A stretch of DNA of 64,000 nucleotides from the NCBI GenBank assembly GCA_028554755.1, contig JAPTOF010000014.1, positions 4,526,001 to 4,590,000 on the forward strand, in the 5' to 3' direction. Made by a program: the position numbers and the translations under genes. Shown piece by piece: positions 24,780-48,257 of this stretch. Source of the stretch: Cordia subcordata. Lineage: Eukaryota > Streptophyta > Magnoliopsida > Boraginales > Cordiaceae. The notes below the pieces were generated by a model. It was not told where the DNA came from, did not search any database, and saw only the letters and a program-made list of their open reading frames with translations. Within the stretch, counting starts at the first letter, position 1. Each line of letters opens with the position of its first letter.

Positions 24780-27700
24780 CTAAAAGAGGAGCCTGTCGCT
24801 GCGTTGACCGAATATTCCAGGGTAATAGGTGGATTGCACCATATCCAAAAGGAGGGGAAATTGCAAAGTGACAAATAAGGTTACAGGCAGACAGGCGAAT
24901 GTGGCCACTGGAATGAGAGTCCATGCCTTCATCTGTCCAAAGACAAGATAGAGAGTGGCGCTGAACGCTACCATCATTGATGTTATGGAGAGAAATAGGG
25001 TGAAAAGACCAATAATTAACCTCCTAGGAAGGGAGTACAGAAAATCAGATTCAGCATAGCGTGCAGTGAGAATTGACACAAACATCAGTAGGGATGCAGT
25101 AGATGAAAAGAGAGAGAGAGCATCTGAAACAGCAAAGACATGGAAAGCTTGCTCGTCTTCAAATATTGGGAAGCCATTCTCGCTATTGTTCCCACCCGGC
25201 ACTGTAATGGATGCCGCAAAAGCTATTGTTGCAATGAGGGCTGCTGCAACAGCACAAGAGTTTGCGGTGTCTTTCATCCATTTCTCTCCTTCTTTTACCA
25301 AGTCCTTGTGATGCTCAGAAAATTCCAGAGCTGGTGTTCTTCCATCAGAGTTTTTGCTATCTTTGTGGTTGGGAAGCACATACTTTTCCACTTCCTGTAG
25401 TAAAACCAGGAGTTTGGCTATTATCTTTGGAAGGAAAGATAACGAGCACGGTCATCTTGAATTATCTTTGTGTTGGTATTCCTTCCAAATCATTTCAAAT
25501 GTCGAGGAATTATTACCTTGTACCACTGTAACTCACGCTGCATCTGTAGAGCCGCTCCAGAGACCAGATTAAGCTGAGCAGGAGGTGCCAACTTGCCAGC
25601 CAAATGCAAAATGGTATTTCTTTTGTTATCTTGAAGCTGTATGGCCAACTGTTTATGTTCACTCATTTGATACAACAGGTTGAAAATGTTTTCCCTGCGA
25701 TTTGCAACTGCCATTAAGAATATGTTATGCCCATCCTCATTCCTTGACCAAATTGAAGGTGGAAAGGATTCCAGAATCTCCTGAACAATCTCACTGATAC
25801 CCAGACTTGCAGAAGAAAGAATCGGAGGCTGAAATATAGCTGCAGATGTTGAGGAATCCAATCCTGAAACTTCTTTGCACAAGCATTTAATAAGTTCAAG
25901 AGCTTGCTGATGCATCAATTTCGTGTCTCGGATGTGCTTCATGTATGGCACTGCAATGGAATTTAGCTCGGTAATGAGTTTCTCCTTTGTACCTTTTCTT
26001 CTTAGATTGAATTCTTCTATGTCCTTATGTGAAGTTTCATACCTGAATGCACAATCAATCTCCAGAATTCCATTTGCAGCTTATTATATCCTGTTATTCA
26101 GATTTGATCGGTTGAAATAATAAAAATAAATGCTTGAGTGAAAATATGAGTAATGAAAAAGTAAAATATGAGTGATGGAAGTGTTCTCATAAAAAATATT
26201 TCCTATTAGGTAAAATATGCTGGCACTAGCACTTCTGCATGTTTAGGAATTGAACTATGAAGCATTCGTGTTCTCATCTCATGGTTAGTTAGGAGTTAAA
26301 TTTGAACAATTATTCACTTAAAAGACATTGGCTGATGGGCGTGCTTCCTAATATGTCATGGTTGGTATGACTACTAATCAAAATATAGTAAAGCAAGTCA
26401 AGCAGGAGAGGCTGTCACTCAATGCAGTATATTGCAGTCTCTGTCATGGGAGCAGTCCTCTCATGGGTTGGTAGATGCCGTGGAAGTGCTTCAATAGGAA
26501 TACCATTCTAGTTACCTATAGACACGGACACATTTCATCTCTTCCTCTCCCTATTTTGCTTACTCTGATCTAAAAGAATTTTTCTGAATTGCAATTTCAT
26601 GCTGTTACTTTTAAAAGAATTGATGCAATCTACGGATCTGGGTCGTAAATACTAGAATTTTGACATACCTGAAAGCAAGAGCTCCTTAAAATGTTGAAGA
26701 GAACAGCAAACTTGTGGTGATAGTTGACAGCAAACTCCTGAACTCTCCATTTCTCCTCCCTTTGGGCAGTCATGAACATTGCCAAACTTCAAAGGAATAC
26801 CTTCAAGATGAGATGACATCAATTATTTGTTTAGTTTCCTTAGAATCATGGACAAGTTCATCTTATTTTCTATAGTGCACTCTGTCAGTGCTAGATACTA
26901 AAGATAAAATAGCAGAAGGATTTATGAGCTCATATTTTCTCAAACTTCTAATGTCTTACGTTCCTTAGAGTATTGCACCATAGCAAGTGTGATATGAATT
27001 GCTGAGGTCTCTTTAAGATAAAAAATTTTTATAGCTCCTTATATCTATCAAGTTGACCAAAAAAGACACCTGCAAAGTCAAATTTGTAAAATGGATCCTG
27101 AAGCTAATATAGGTCTAACATGAAACGGAAGTTCACTTGCAGGAAACAATATCAATTAACAATTCATCCAAAACTTTGAGCCCCTCCCACAGTTCCAAAG
27201 AAACTGAAGACCCAACATTATGCTGTAGTGGAGGCTGCCCATGAGTCGGGATTCTTGATCATTTTTTCATCCTATTAGTCTTTCTCACTTTGAGAAATGA
27301 TGGATACATGTAAGTTGCTGAAAATTTATTTTCCTTAACTTCTAGTAACTTACTAATCTCATTTACACATGATTTTGCAACCTTCATTCAATTCTCAAGC
27401 GCCATATCCTCTAGACCCTCCAAATAGCAGGAGCTGTGACATTGTTCCATAGTTAATGCTCGTGTACAGTGAGATTTTTTAAGTAGCGCTATAGTTTTAG
27501 AGAAGTAAATGCATTGGCAATGCTATGCTAAAGAAATGACAACATAGCGTAATATAACAGACACTGATACATTGGAATATGAAAAGGAGAGATTACGTGA
27601 GTATATGAACCGCTGCAACATATTAAGGCGACTCCCACTCAAGAATGCATATGGTTTTCTTGCTATCATACGCAATGCAGTATTACCACCAGGTGATTTT

Positions 27701-28457
27701 AATGTGGCCAAGCTTGGATAAAGCTGAATTAGATACAGAGCCAAATCTGAAAATATCACAAAGCGAATGAGGAAAGTATTAAATTCTTCATATTATTAAT
27801 TTGACTCGATACCAGACAGAAAAGGAACTTCTTATTACCGTAGAATTCAGCATCTATTACAAGATTCAGAAGCTCAACACCAGATTTATCCGCAAAAGGG
27901 TTGGGCTCTATGTCATCTCTTGTAACAGTTAATAAATATGAAACCATGTCCTTATTGGCATAACCAGCAGCCAAATGGATGGGCAGTAACAATTGTTTAC
28001 TCCGCATGTTGGTCAGTTCAGGTTTTTTAGCCACTATAAGCTTGGCAGCCTCAACATTCCCATAGATGGCTGCATAATGAAGGGCTGTCTGACCAATTTG
28101 ATCCTGGAGAGTCAAAAATGCTTCTGCTGGTATCAGCTCCAACAATTCCTTCACAAAATTCAATGCCCTTCCAGTTCCAACTGCAATATGTAATGCTGTC
28201 TCTGAAACTTTAGTGATTTTAGCAGTGACTGCATCAGGATCTTGGTCAAAGAATCTTCTGGCACTCTCCCAGTCACCTTTCAACGCAGCTTTGTATAATG
28301 GCAGATACCAGTTGAAATCTTTTTCTGGTTCTTTCTTTTCCGTGTGTGTTGAACTTGGGGCATCTGGCGGTTTTCGCTGGAGAAGAAGTTTCGCTAATGG
28401 TCCAGGCTCATTTTTGTTCCCACCACTTGTCTCAGCCTGTGATGAAGAGGCAGCCAT
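24780..28457 (-). CDS. Ankyrin repeat protein with C-terminal PGG membrane domain (copy 2)
   Basis: Six coding exons on the minus strand: 28457-27839, 27746-27597, 26800-26669, 26090-26043, 25950-25517, 25394-24780. They total 1998 bases, or 665 residues, and all junctions keep frame. Exons 2, 4 and 5 are exactly as long as in copy 1 (150, 48 and 434 bases), showing common descent. The N-terminus (MAASSSQAETSGG) is a Ser/Pro/Lys-rich disordered leader of about 50 residues. Ankyrin repeats follow (YLPLYKAALKGDWESARRFF, QTALHYAAIYGNVEAAKLIV, LLPIHLAAGY). Exon 5 has further repeats ending ILHLAGKLAPPAQLNLV. Exon 6 has the PGG domain with DTANSCAVAAALIATIAFAA, VPGGNN and four membrane helices. 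It probably sits in a membrane and acts in stress or defence signalling, by family. Confidence 0.9.
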
Positions 28458-29960
28458 CCTACTGCAGCTGATGACTCAATATACAAGTAACGTTTCCAAT
28501 ACAAGCAACCAGTGCTGGAACTATCTCAAGAATTTTGTTAGCAACCTAATGTCATGTCAGAAAACCATTTATCCAAGTAACATTTTACAAAGCTCAACTG
28601 CCATCATATTTTTGTAAGCCCACCACCAAAAGACTCCCTGCAATTCAAACATGTCAGCCACAAGATCTGCATTAGTTATGCCAGATTTACTGAATTTGTC
28701 AACAAAAAATCAGTTAAAGCATGTATGGATCCGGGACACACTATGGTATACTGAACTCAAAGGCATCGATTGGTTACCATCTTATAGGGAAAACAATTTA
28801 CATCTTGCGACATGACAACTCAATTATCCCTTGAACAACAATAGATAAAATTTATAATTATGACCAATAGCAACTACATTTTATCCTCAGATTACAACTA
28901 AGCACTATGCAAATTCATGTTAAACTTTATCTTAAATTCTGATGGCAGTTAAAGAAGTCTCAACTATTATATAAGGGATACACTCGGAGCAAAAAGAGTA
29001 AGATTTGACACTAGAAAAATAAAAGTTGAAATCACAAAAATGTGCAAGCAAGTTTGTGTAAAATGAAACCAACTCCAGAGAAGGCATGTAAAAGAATCAT
29101 TTCAACTTGGGAATTCTATCTAAGAATGTTAAAGAGTTGGTTCCGGAGCAAAATGAAGAAACCGATGATAACAAAATTATGACTTACGAGGCATAGACGA
29201 TATAAATGACATTTGTTATTTTAAGAATCAAAAGGTCCATCTTAAAACAAATTAGCGTCGAGAGAAATATCACAAGACCTCATATAGTGAACTCAAACGA
29301 TTTTTTCATGTGAGACAAGAATATATTATAGAATATTACAGAGACAAATACATTACTTCGAGATGCAATATACGCTTCATTTATTTACAATCAAATAGGA
29401 ATTTTACATTCAAACTTGAGTTGATTCTTCTCCAGTTCCAATTGTATGATTCGAACAAATGCTACCTTCATTTCATCGCATTTATTTTCGCTTACTCTTG
29501 AAAGCATTCACTTTGAACTATTACATTAATCAACAAGAAGTCAAATGAATTCCATTGTTACGAGTACAAAAAGAAGCAAAGATTTGGAAAAATGTCTGCA
29601 GTGAGACCGCATTGGACTACTAGAATAACCAGCTACATTAATATGAATGAAGTAAATAGAGAAATTTCTTCATTATACTGAGGAAAAAAAAATCAAATTA
29701 TTCACCAAAAAAATTAAAAATAAAAAAAAGAAGAAAAAGCTCATGAAATTAGCACCTGTTCGTCATGACGTCATCTTGGTACCAGGTCTTCGCTGTCTGC
29801 TGAAGACGACAAAGACTTCTGATTTTTGAGCAGTCTCATTGCCTTTGACTATAGCAGCAGACAGCCACCGATCGAAATGTCAATTTTGCCCCTGCGCGAG
29901 AAATTCACAACTAATCGTAGTATTATTTCGTCTCCACCCGAGACGATATTTTCAAAATCT
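28458..29960. other. Promoter/leader region upstream of ankyrin-PGG copy 2
   Basis: No coding gene is visible. The segment lies between two divergently oriented genes and probably holds the leader of the ankyrin gene, possibly with a leader intron. A perfect TGACGTCA palindrome lies at 29766-29773. Confidence 0.5.
29766..29773. promoter_or_regulatory. TGACGTCA palindrome (bZIP/TGA-type site)
   Basis: The eight-base palindrome is the classic C-box/CRE core bound by plant bZIP factors including the TGA class. It lies between the divergent ankyrin-PGG and isomerase genes, about 210 bases upstream of the putative TATA box of the latter. An eight-base site can occur by chance; binding is inferred. 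Confidence 0.4.
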
Positions 29961-29976
29961 CCCATTTTACTGTCTC

Positions 29977-29984
29977 TATATAAA
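29977..29984 (+). promoter_or_regulatory. Putative TATA box of the isomerase gene
   Basis: TATATAAA is followed by a C-rich leader and then a consensus donor (AACAG|GTATG, about 30057). This suggests transcription starts near 30010, with an intron in the 5' leader ending just before the start codon at 30975. Confidence 0.45.
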
Positions 29985-30057
29985 GGAGAGAACGAATATC
30001 ACCCAACCCCATGCTATTGTCCCCGCCCCCTTGCTGTTCTTTCTTGCTGTTTAACAG

Positions 30058-30965
30058 GTATGTTTGTATTTGTATGTTAATTTAGGGTTATATATATATA
30101 GATATATATACATATATGTATATATGTATGTATGTATATGTGTATTGGATTGAAACTTGGAGTTGAAAATTGTTGAATAACTACTTTAAGTGTCAAAAGA
30201 TTGTTAAAATGATCCAATCAGTGCTGTTTGGGTGGATTTGTTGACTGCCAAGAAACGTGCAATGAGAAGTATGTATTTGAAATTATTGTATGATTAAGTA
30301 GATGAAAGATGAAAGACTCGTTTGGATTGATTTTTTATTTTAAAGTATTTTTTCGTGAATGTTTAATAGAAATGTTTTTTTTAGAAACTAAAAATTTTGA
30401 CTTTTGAAAAAATATTTTATAAGAGCTTCTTTTTTCGGTGTTTCGGCATTTTTAAAAATTAAATCAAATAGTTATGGTAAAAAGATTATGTCTTTTTTTT
30501 TTAAAAAATGCTTCTCTCTCGGAAAAAGTCAATTCAAATAGACCTGAAAAAGCCAATTCAAACAGGCCCGAAGTATGCATTTGTAGACTGCCAACTGCTT
30601 GCTTGAGGGTTTTTTTATAATTACTTTTATTGCATATATATAATTACGCACTGGTCTCCCTGATTTTTTATTGTAGTCATCATAGAGAAAATTTTTTGAT
30701 CCTGTTAATAGTTTCTTTTAGCTTTTGTACAAGATAAACAAATAAAAACCAAAAAGAAAAAGATTTTAAAGAGAAAATTATCAAACCATGGAACTTTGTT
30801 TTGAAGATGAGCCATCTGACTGTGCTGGTATCTTGAATTCTGTGCTTACTAAAATGGTGTGTTGAGCTATTTCTGTCTTTTTTTTCAAAAGTTTAGTATT
30901 TTAGTATTAGTTTACCTGAACAGTATATTTTGGTGATTCACTCTAGATAACTTGGATTTCTATAG
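30058..30965 (+). other. Probable 5'-leader intron of the isomerase gene, containing a MITE
   Basis: The proposed intron runs from the donor after AACAG to an acceptor CTATAG about ten bases before the ATG. It contains short AT and TATG microsatellites near 30090-30140 and a MITE-like element at about 30318-30570. The ATG at 30788 would lie inside the intron. Confidence 0.4.
30318..30570. mobile_element. MITE-like element (first copy of a shared family)
   Basis: The left end (ACTCGTTTGGATTGA) and right end (CCAATTCAAACAGGCCCG) are imperfect inverted matches. The interior matches the element at 37342-37574, sharing motifs such as GAGCTTCTTTTTTCGG and TCAAATAGTT. It is non-coding. Target duplication not clear. 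Confidence 0.55.
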
Positions 30966-30974
30966 AGCTATAAA

Positions 30975-33900
30975 ATGGCGAATGGAGTTGAAGAAGATAA
31001 AACTCTGCAAGCCATCTGTTACAAGCGTGGTTCTCTTCAGCTACTCGATCAGGTTCTCTCTCTCTCTCTACATACATAATTACCCTCCACACACTACAAA
31101 CACATGATATATGCATATATAGAGATAAATTTTTCTGGGAATGTTGTTGGAAATTGGCACAAGTGGTCCGCGTGCATGTTTGTGCAAACAGCATGTGTGT
31201 TGGGAGGGTGTATGTGTATGTGTCGATAAGAGATTGTTCAGAATGAAGTGTTAAATTATTAGGATTGATTAATATCAAGCTGACTAATATCAAGCTTTTT
31301 CTGTAAATAATGAAGTGTTCATGATCATGACTAGTGGATTCTTGGTGATGTAGTTTGATGTTTGGGAATAAATAGTAAAGAAATGATGTAACAGAGATTG
31401 AATTGAGTTATATTTGTCTTCTCATTTTACTGAATCAAAAAACACAATTTTTCTTCATTGACTAATCATGTTTGTCGAGGAGCTCTATTTTCTATACCTA
31501 TCTGTTGATTTTACGGATAGGCCACATCTGAAATAAGACTGCTGCTTGTCTGTGTGGAAGGAGAAGTGAGACATGATACTAGAAATATGTGCCAAATAAC
31601 TCCAACTAATGCCAAATGATTTTAGAATGAGGTGAATATGTTTCTTATCATGCTATATTATTTGTTAAGAATATGTGTCTTGTTGAACAGAGGAAGCTGC
31701 CACTTGAGACCACTTATCTGGATATCAATGATTCAAAAGATGGATGGTAATGGATCTTTTGATTAGTACATACTATGGTTCAATTAGATATGATAGTTCA
31801 TAATGTGATTTGGTTACAGTGCTTGTAGATCATGTGGATTTTATTACTCGCTGACGTTGTGATTTGAGTTCTTCTTGTGACAATTTCTATCTATTCATTT
31901 CCTTTTGTGTGGTTCGGTGTGCTACATTTCTGTGAGACATGATAAGAGTGTGGTTTATAAGCTAATGTTGTGTGTTCAATTGATAACTTGGTTAGATAAT
32001 CCTAGGTTTGGGGCCTGGGAGATGAAATTTTGAGCCGTTTTCTATGGGGTATGTAATGTCTCCAAAGATGGAAATAAATGTAGTGCTTACATTCATTTCT
32101 AAGTTCTCAGTCTACTTCTGTTTTCAGAATGCATCTATATGCTTGCTCAAACACGTGGGTGATTCTGGCCATTATTTTGTGATTTTCTCAAGGGTGCTCC
32201 ATTTCTCCCTATCGCTTTCTGGTTCTTGGATTTATATAATTCAGAATGTGATTAAGTTCCTTTTCTGTCGCAATGTGCATTTTAGGTTTGCAATAAAGGA
32301 GATGGTAGTCCGTGGAGCGCCTGCAATTGCTATAGCTGCTGCCCTTTCCTTAGCAGTTGAAGTATCCAACTTAGAGGCTTTTAATGGAACACCAGGTGAT
32401 GCTGCTTCTTTTCTTAGCAAGAAGTTGGAGTATCTTGTTTCTAGGTAATCTCCATCCCAGCAATCAAATTCATTGCGCAACTACTATATATCTGGTTGAG
32501 AAGTGATAATCCATGCCTGCAGCCGCCCAACAGCTGTGAATCTTTCAGATGCTGCAAATAAACTTGAGAAAGTTATCCAGAATGCTGTTGCAACTGCTTC
32601 AGAGGCAAGAACTATCTTTGAGGTATACTTCTGTTCTTCACCTTCAGCAGTTATTTTCTTTATTGCTTGACCCTGGGTCTTATGTGCAAAGGAAAATGAT
32701 GTTTGGATTGACTTCGAACTCATGTTTTGCCTCGATCAGGCTTACATTGAAGCTGCTGAAATAATGCTTAAAGATGATGTTGCTTCCAATAAAGCAATTG
32801 GATCACATGGAGCTACATATCTGCGGCATCATCTGAAAGATTCTCAGAAGATGTGTGTTTTGACCCATTGCAATACTGGCAGGTAGGTAACTGTGAATCC
32901 CACAGGCCTCTGTCACTTGGTCTGGCTGTCTGTATTATCAGGTTCATCCTTGGGAAGGGAAATAGAAAAAAAAAAAAATTATGGAGATTGTTTTTTTCTA
33001 AGAGAGGAAGTATCTAATGTATTCTGCAATGCTGTAATAGTCTTGCTACTGCTGGATATGGAACTGCTCTGGGTGTGATACGTGCACTCCATACCAAAGG
33101 GGTTCTAGAAAGGGCTTACTGCACTGAGACACGCCCGTTCAACCAAGTGAGTTTGTAACTTCTTGTTTGCTCTGATCTTCTCTGATTTTCATTTATTGTT
33201 GCTGGATGAAGCTTAATTAGTTTCCTCCGTATAAGTGTGCAACACATGATCTACCTCTTGTGATGGATTTGAGCAAAGAGAGTTTGCTAAAAGATTACAT
33301 GACTAGAAAGGGGAAAACACGAACAAGGAGCTCAGCTGCATGCTGTACTCTTAACCATAAACAATTGTACTTGAATGGTGAAAAGGGAGGGTTCAAATGA
33401 CAATTTGTACTCTGAAATATTCCATTCAGTTTATTAGACCAGTATTTTTGCGCGTTCTGAAAACTAGTATGTCCATTGGCCAACAGTTTGCCATTAACAA
33501 TGGGGTTTTTCTTTGTTTCTCTTTCTTTTCTTGTTTTTCTGTGTCTTAAATCCTTCTAAAATCGACTTCAGGGATCCAGACTAACAGCATATGAGTTGGT
33601 ACACGACAATATTCCTGCCACTCTAATAGCAGATTCTGCTGCAGCAGCACTAATGAAAGCCGGACGTGTCAATGCTGTGATTGTGGGAGCCGATCGAGTA
33701 GCTGCTAATGGTACCTTGATACTTAATGTATTTTTTGATCTACTCTTAAAGCTTGTAAATTTGGATTTATGTATGATTTGGTGGTTTCATCGTACTGTAG
33801 GTGATACGGCCAACAAAATTGGAACTTACAGTCTTGCCCTTTCTGCCATGCACCATGGGATTCCATTCTATGTGGCCGCACCATTGACAACGATTGACTT

Positions 33901-34070
33901 GTCTATTTCTTCTGGAGAAGAGATAATTATAGAGGAAAGATCTGCTAAGGAATTGTTGCACACGCGTGGAGGATTGGGGGAACAGGTTGCTGCTTCTGGA
34001 ATTTCTGTTTGGAATCCGGCTTTTGATGTTACCCCAGCTAAGATAATCAGTGGTATCATTACAGAGAAGG

Positions 34071-34102
<32 letters not shown>

Positions 34103-34261
34103 GCGCGCGCGCACGTGCACCCGCATGCAAGAAACTTGTCATTTGTCTTCTTTCATGCTTCAACCTCACCTGTTTAAAATGGCCAGGGTGTCATCACGAA
34201 GAATGGAACCGATGCTTTCGACATTAAACGTTTTGTAGTCAAGGCATTGCGCGACTCGTAG
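30975..34261 (+). CDS. MTNA: Methylthioribose-1-phosphate isomerase
   Basis: Nine coding exons: 30975-31052, 31691-31746, 32286-32444, 32523-32622, 32740-32882, 33041-33146, 33572-33710, 33801-34069, 34187-34261. The total is 1125 bases, or 374 residues, the usual plant length. The enzyme converts 5-methylthioribose-1-phosphate to 5-methylthioribulose-1-phosphate in the methionine salvage (Yang) cycle, which recycles methylthioadenosine from ethylene, polyamine and nicotianamine synthesis. Family motifs are present: [37 protein letters not shown] with catalytic Cys175, [29 protein letters not shown] with catalytic Asp255, and [12 protein letters not shown]. The Cys-Asp spacing of 80 equals that of bacterial MtnA. 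This domain is shared with eIF2B subunits, but the Cys/Asp pair marks the isomerase. A likely polyadenylation signal AATAAA lies at 34510. Confidence 0.97.
34070..34106. repeat. (TC)n(AC)n(GC)n microsatellite adjoining the isomerase exon 8 donor
   Basis: The donor GT is the first dinucleotide of a run GTCTCTCTC..., so the repeat begins at the splice site itself and continues into AC and GC alternation. It lies wholly in intron 8. Confidence 0.8.
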
Positions 34262-35434
34262 TGTTATATGGAGCTTTTGTTGGCCAGGAATTCATCTGAA
34301 GAGCACCTCATGCTGATGCCATAGGAGTGTATCGGCAACACATTATGCACAAGGCTTCATCACTGATGTATGATTATCTTAGTGCGTAACTGAGTTTATT
34401 TGGCTGCAATCGTGAGGCTGCTTATATGAGATGAATGTAATAGCATAAGACATCAGCAGCGCAGTAACGCTGCTGGAGCCATCTTCTATGGTAACTCTGT
34501 CTAGTTTTGAATAAAGTTGACCGTTATAACGTGTGAGCTATTTTCTATTTCTTGTGTTTCTCTTTCAATCTGGATCTGTAAGCAATACCTAATAAGGCAG
34601 GCGCCTACCTAATTGGATCATTTCATCATTCTCAATATTATCAGCTTACTATCATTAGATCTCTACTTGTAACATTGTATAAGATGGTAAATGAGGGGCC
34701 TCATCATATCAACTGCAGCATAAACCAGATCCTGGAAAACCTAGAATCACTCACGCCAGATCCAAGGGGAAAAGAGAACAAGGCTGTTGCATTCGGCCAA
34801 ACGCCTATTCAATTGTTGGCAATTACCAACCCCATTTTGATTACCTCCAGCCAGCCACCTCCACCACCACCACCACCACCACCACCACCACCACCATTGT
34901 CTTGCTGCCCTACTCAAGCAGCAAAACTTGTCATGGAGTTTACGCAACAGTATTGCCTCTAGCCTGACCATCAGTGTTTTATTTCACTGATAATCCTGCA
35001 TCACATTCAAAGTCACTTGGACAAAGAGACTAGGTTATGCAGTTGCAGGTGCCATGGCATAAATCCACTGGCACTATTCTGCATCAATTCCGTCAGTACA
35101 TCGAGATTAAAGAATCTTTCATCCACCACATTGGAAGTTTGTAATCAGTGCTCTTCGGTATCCGAGCAAACTTTCATCAGCTCAGAAGCTTTGGTTTAGA
35201 TCCAAGCGCAGAATTGGCACCAACACAAGTATTGAAACTAGAGCTGAAACTGTTAAAACAAATGTAGTGCTACTACTAGAGAAAAGCATAATAATTTAAA
35301 GCATTCTTACATAACATGGTAGTATTGAGAAAGAAAGTGTAGTCTCTGAACAACTCATAACTGCATAACATAAATACTAAAGCAGCAATCTAATTTCTTC
35401 CATGGATGTTGCATCTCCAGATGTCTCAAGCCCT
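34262..35434. other. Isomerase 3' region and S29 3' untranslated region; no further gene supported
   Basis: Convergent 3' ends meet here. The stretch includes a (CCA)n repeat at 34861-34895, which yields a run of prolines in one frame but has no supported coding context. Confidence 0.5.
34861..34895. repeat. (CCA)n trinucleotide microsatellite
   Basis: Nearly twelve perfect CCA units, between the convergent isomerase and ribosomal protein S29 genes. Confidence 0.9.
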
Positions 35435-36515
<1,081 letters not shown>

Positions 36516-36551
36516 TCTGTCTGTGCAATCTCTCTCCGAAACGCTTTTGTG

Positions 36552-36560
36552 AAACCCTAA
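36552..36560. promoter_or_regulatory. Telo-box (AAACCCTAA) in the S29 promoter/leader
   Basis: AAACCCTAA lies about 40 bases upstream of the S29 start codon. This element is common near the transcription start of plant ribosomal protein and other translation genes and coordinates their expression in dividing cells. Assignment to S29 rests on distance. Confidence 0.6.
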
Positions 36561-37651
36561 CCCTTGGGGGTTTCAAAAAGTCTCGGCATTAAAGACGATG
36601 AGTAGTGAGCGTTAATGTACAACTTTGCCCCTCGCAATATCTTTTTTTTTTTTTTTTTCCTTTTTTTCTGCAATTTAGTCCTGCGTATGAATTTACAGAA
36701 TTACCCTTTGTGTTTACTCAATTCTTCCGCTGTGTCCCCGGCAAAAAGCGCACATTTCATCTTCGTCCATTGTACGCTTTCAGGTTGTCTCTCTCTCTCT
36801 CCCTCTACACACGCACGCACACATATATAATATATATTATGTAAAATAATGCGATGTGTATGTTTTTTGGAATTTTAATTTTTCGCCTAATGTATTTAAT
36901 TGTTTTTTTTTTTTTTGGTTATTTTCTCGATTTAAATGTTTAATGCCATAAATAAATTTAGACCCATATGTGGAACCGTTGTTGGGAATTGCATATGAAT
37001 GTAGTCTTTTTGAATGCTTAATGAGGACTCAAATGCCTTTTTAATCTGATATGAATAAAGAAATTTAGGAACTTCTGTTTTTTTTTTGGTTACTATATTC
37101 TGAATTTTGATTCCACTCTGATGTGATATTACTGTGTCGTGATGATATAACTGGCTTCATTTCACAATGAGATGTACCTTAACGAAGTTTACTTATTAAA
37201 GTAAAGTAGCAGCGAGTCGCATTATTATAAAACTGAAGAGGATTATGGGATTTATTATGGTATCAGACATGAGACATCTATTTCCAGCTTCAGAAAAGCA
37301 TATTATCTTGCACTTCATTCTCTTATGTATTTTGTATTAAAGGCTCGTTTGGATTGGCTCTTTCTAATAGCGCTTTTTTTAACAACTTCTAAACAAAGTG
37401 CTTTTTTTGAGAAGCTAAAGTTCTGACTATTGAAAGAAGCTGTATTTGAGCTTTTTTTCGGACTTTCAGATTTTTTGAATGCCAAGTCAAATAGTTTATG
37501 CAAAAACAATGAGCTTTTCAGGAAAAGAAAATGCTTTTTGTGGAAAAAAAAAAAAAACCCCAATCCAGACCCTAAGTGTTGACTGTAAAATAATTTTGAG
37601 ATACTCTATTGCCACTTTTTTAAGGGGCTTGTGTAGATTGGGAGTAGCAGA
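36561..37651. other. Divergent promoter region between S29 and RecQ3
   Basis: About 1.1 kb separates the two start codons. It holds a T tract (about 36641-36658), a short CT/CA microsatellite (about 36787-36820) and a MITE-like element at 37342-37574. No other gene is visible. Confidence 0.55.
37342..37574. mobile_element. MITE-like element (second copy of the family), TAA flanks
   Basis: The left end GGCTCGTTTGGATTGGC and right end CCCCAATCCAGACCC form imperfect inverted repeats. TAA lies just outside both, as for Tourist/PIF-type MITEs. The interior is homologous to the element at 30318-30570. It sits about 75 bases upstream of the RecQ3 start codon, in its promoter or leader. Confidence 0.6.
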
Positions 37652-47484
<9,833 letters not shown>

Positions 47485-48224
47485 GCTGTATCAACTTTTT
47501 ACTTATCCGTATGTGCAATTTTGCATGGCCACCTGTGGTCCGCGTTGATAGTTTGATTGTTACATGAAGGGGACTGCATTTTTGCAGTAAATTTTTGTAT
47601 ATATGGTTTTGCTTTTTATTTATCCCCCGGTAGCATCAGCAAATTCAAGGAAAGTGTGGAAACATGCCAATGCTTTCGTTACAGTTGTGGAGTATCTTAC
47701 GTAAAGGACGCTGTTAAATAGTCAAAAAGTTTTAGCCAAAAATAACCAAAATGAATTTAGATAGAATGACTTTTTTACCCTTTAAAAGTTTGGGTTAAAC
47801 TAACTGAGATTTTAGATTATATGGTGCTAAAAAAAATTGAATACAAAAACATCTAAATAGTAATTAGAGTTCATTTTTAAATAAGACGTTCATGGGTACA
47901 CAAAAATTCAAGAATGATCTTATCTCACCCAATTAATACAAAAGAAAAAAAAGGCAAAAGCAACATTCCCAATCAGATGGGATTCACCAATTCAAGTGCG
48001 ACATTCAGAATGAAGTTTCAGCTCAAAAAAGGTACTTGAAGTCACTCAATTGCCGACCTTTTTATTATTATTATTTATGATTTTTCTCATTAAAGAATTA
48101 TTTAGACCGTAGTGCGCCAGACTTGGTCTAAAAATTTAAAAATCAAGGTCTAATTTATTTATGTTTATTTAGTCAGGCCGGATCCAATTATTATTATATG
48201 ATGGAAAAATTTAACTTAGTAGGC

Positions 48225-48257
<33 letters not shown>

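Noticed and set aside
30788..30865. Upstream 25-codon reading frame (MELCFEDEPSDCAG...) before the isomerase start
   Set aside because: A donor at about 30057 and an acceptor just before the isomerase ATG place it inside a leader intron; no family resemblance.
33767..34126. Open frame antisense to isomerase exon 8
   Set aside because: Shadow of a well-supported coding exon plus a TC/AC microsatellite.
34675..34962. Open frame with a run of about fourteen prolines
   Set aside because: The prolines come from a CCA microsatellite; no upstream exon, domain or promoter supports it, and the first codon is not ATG.
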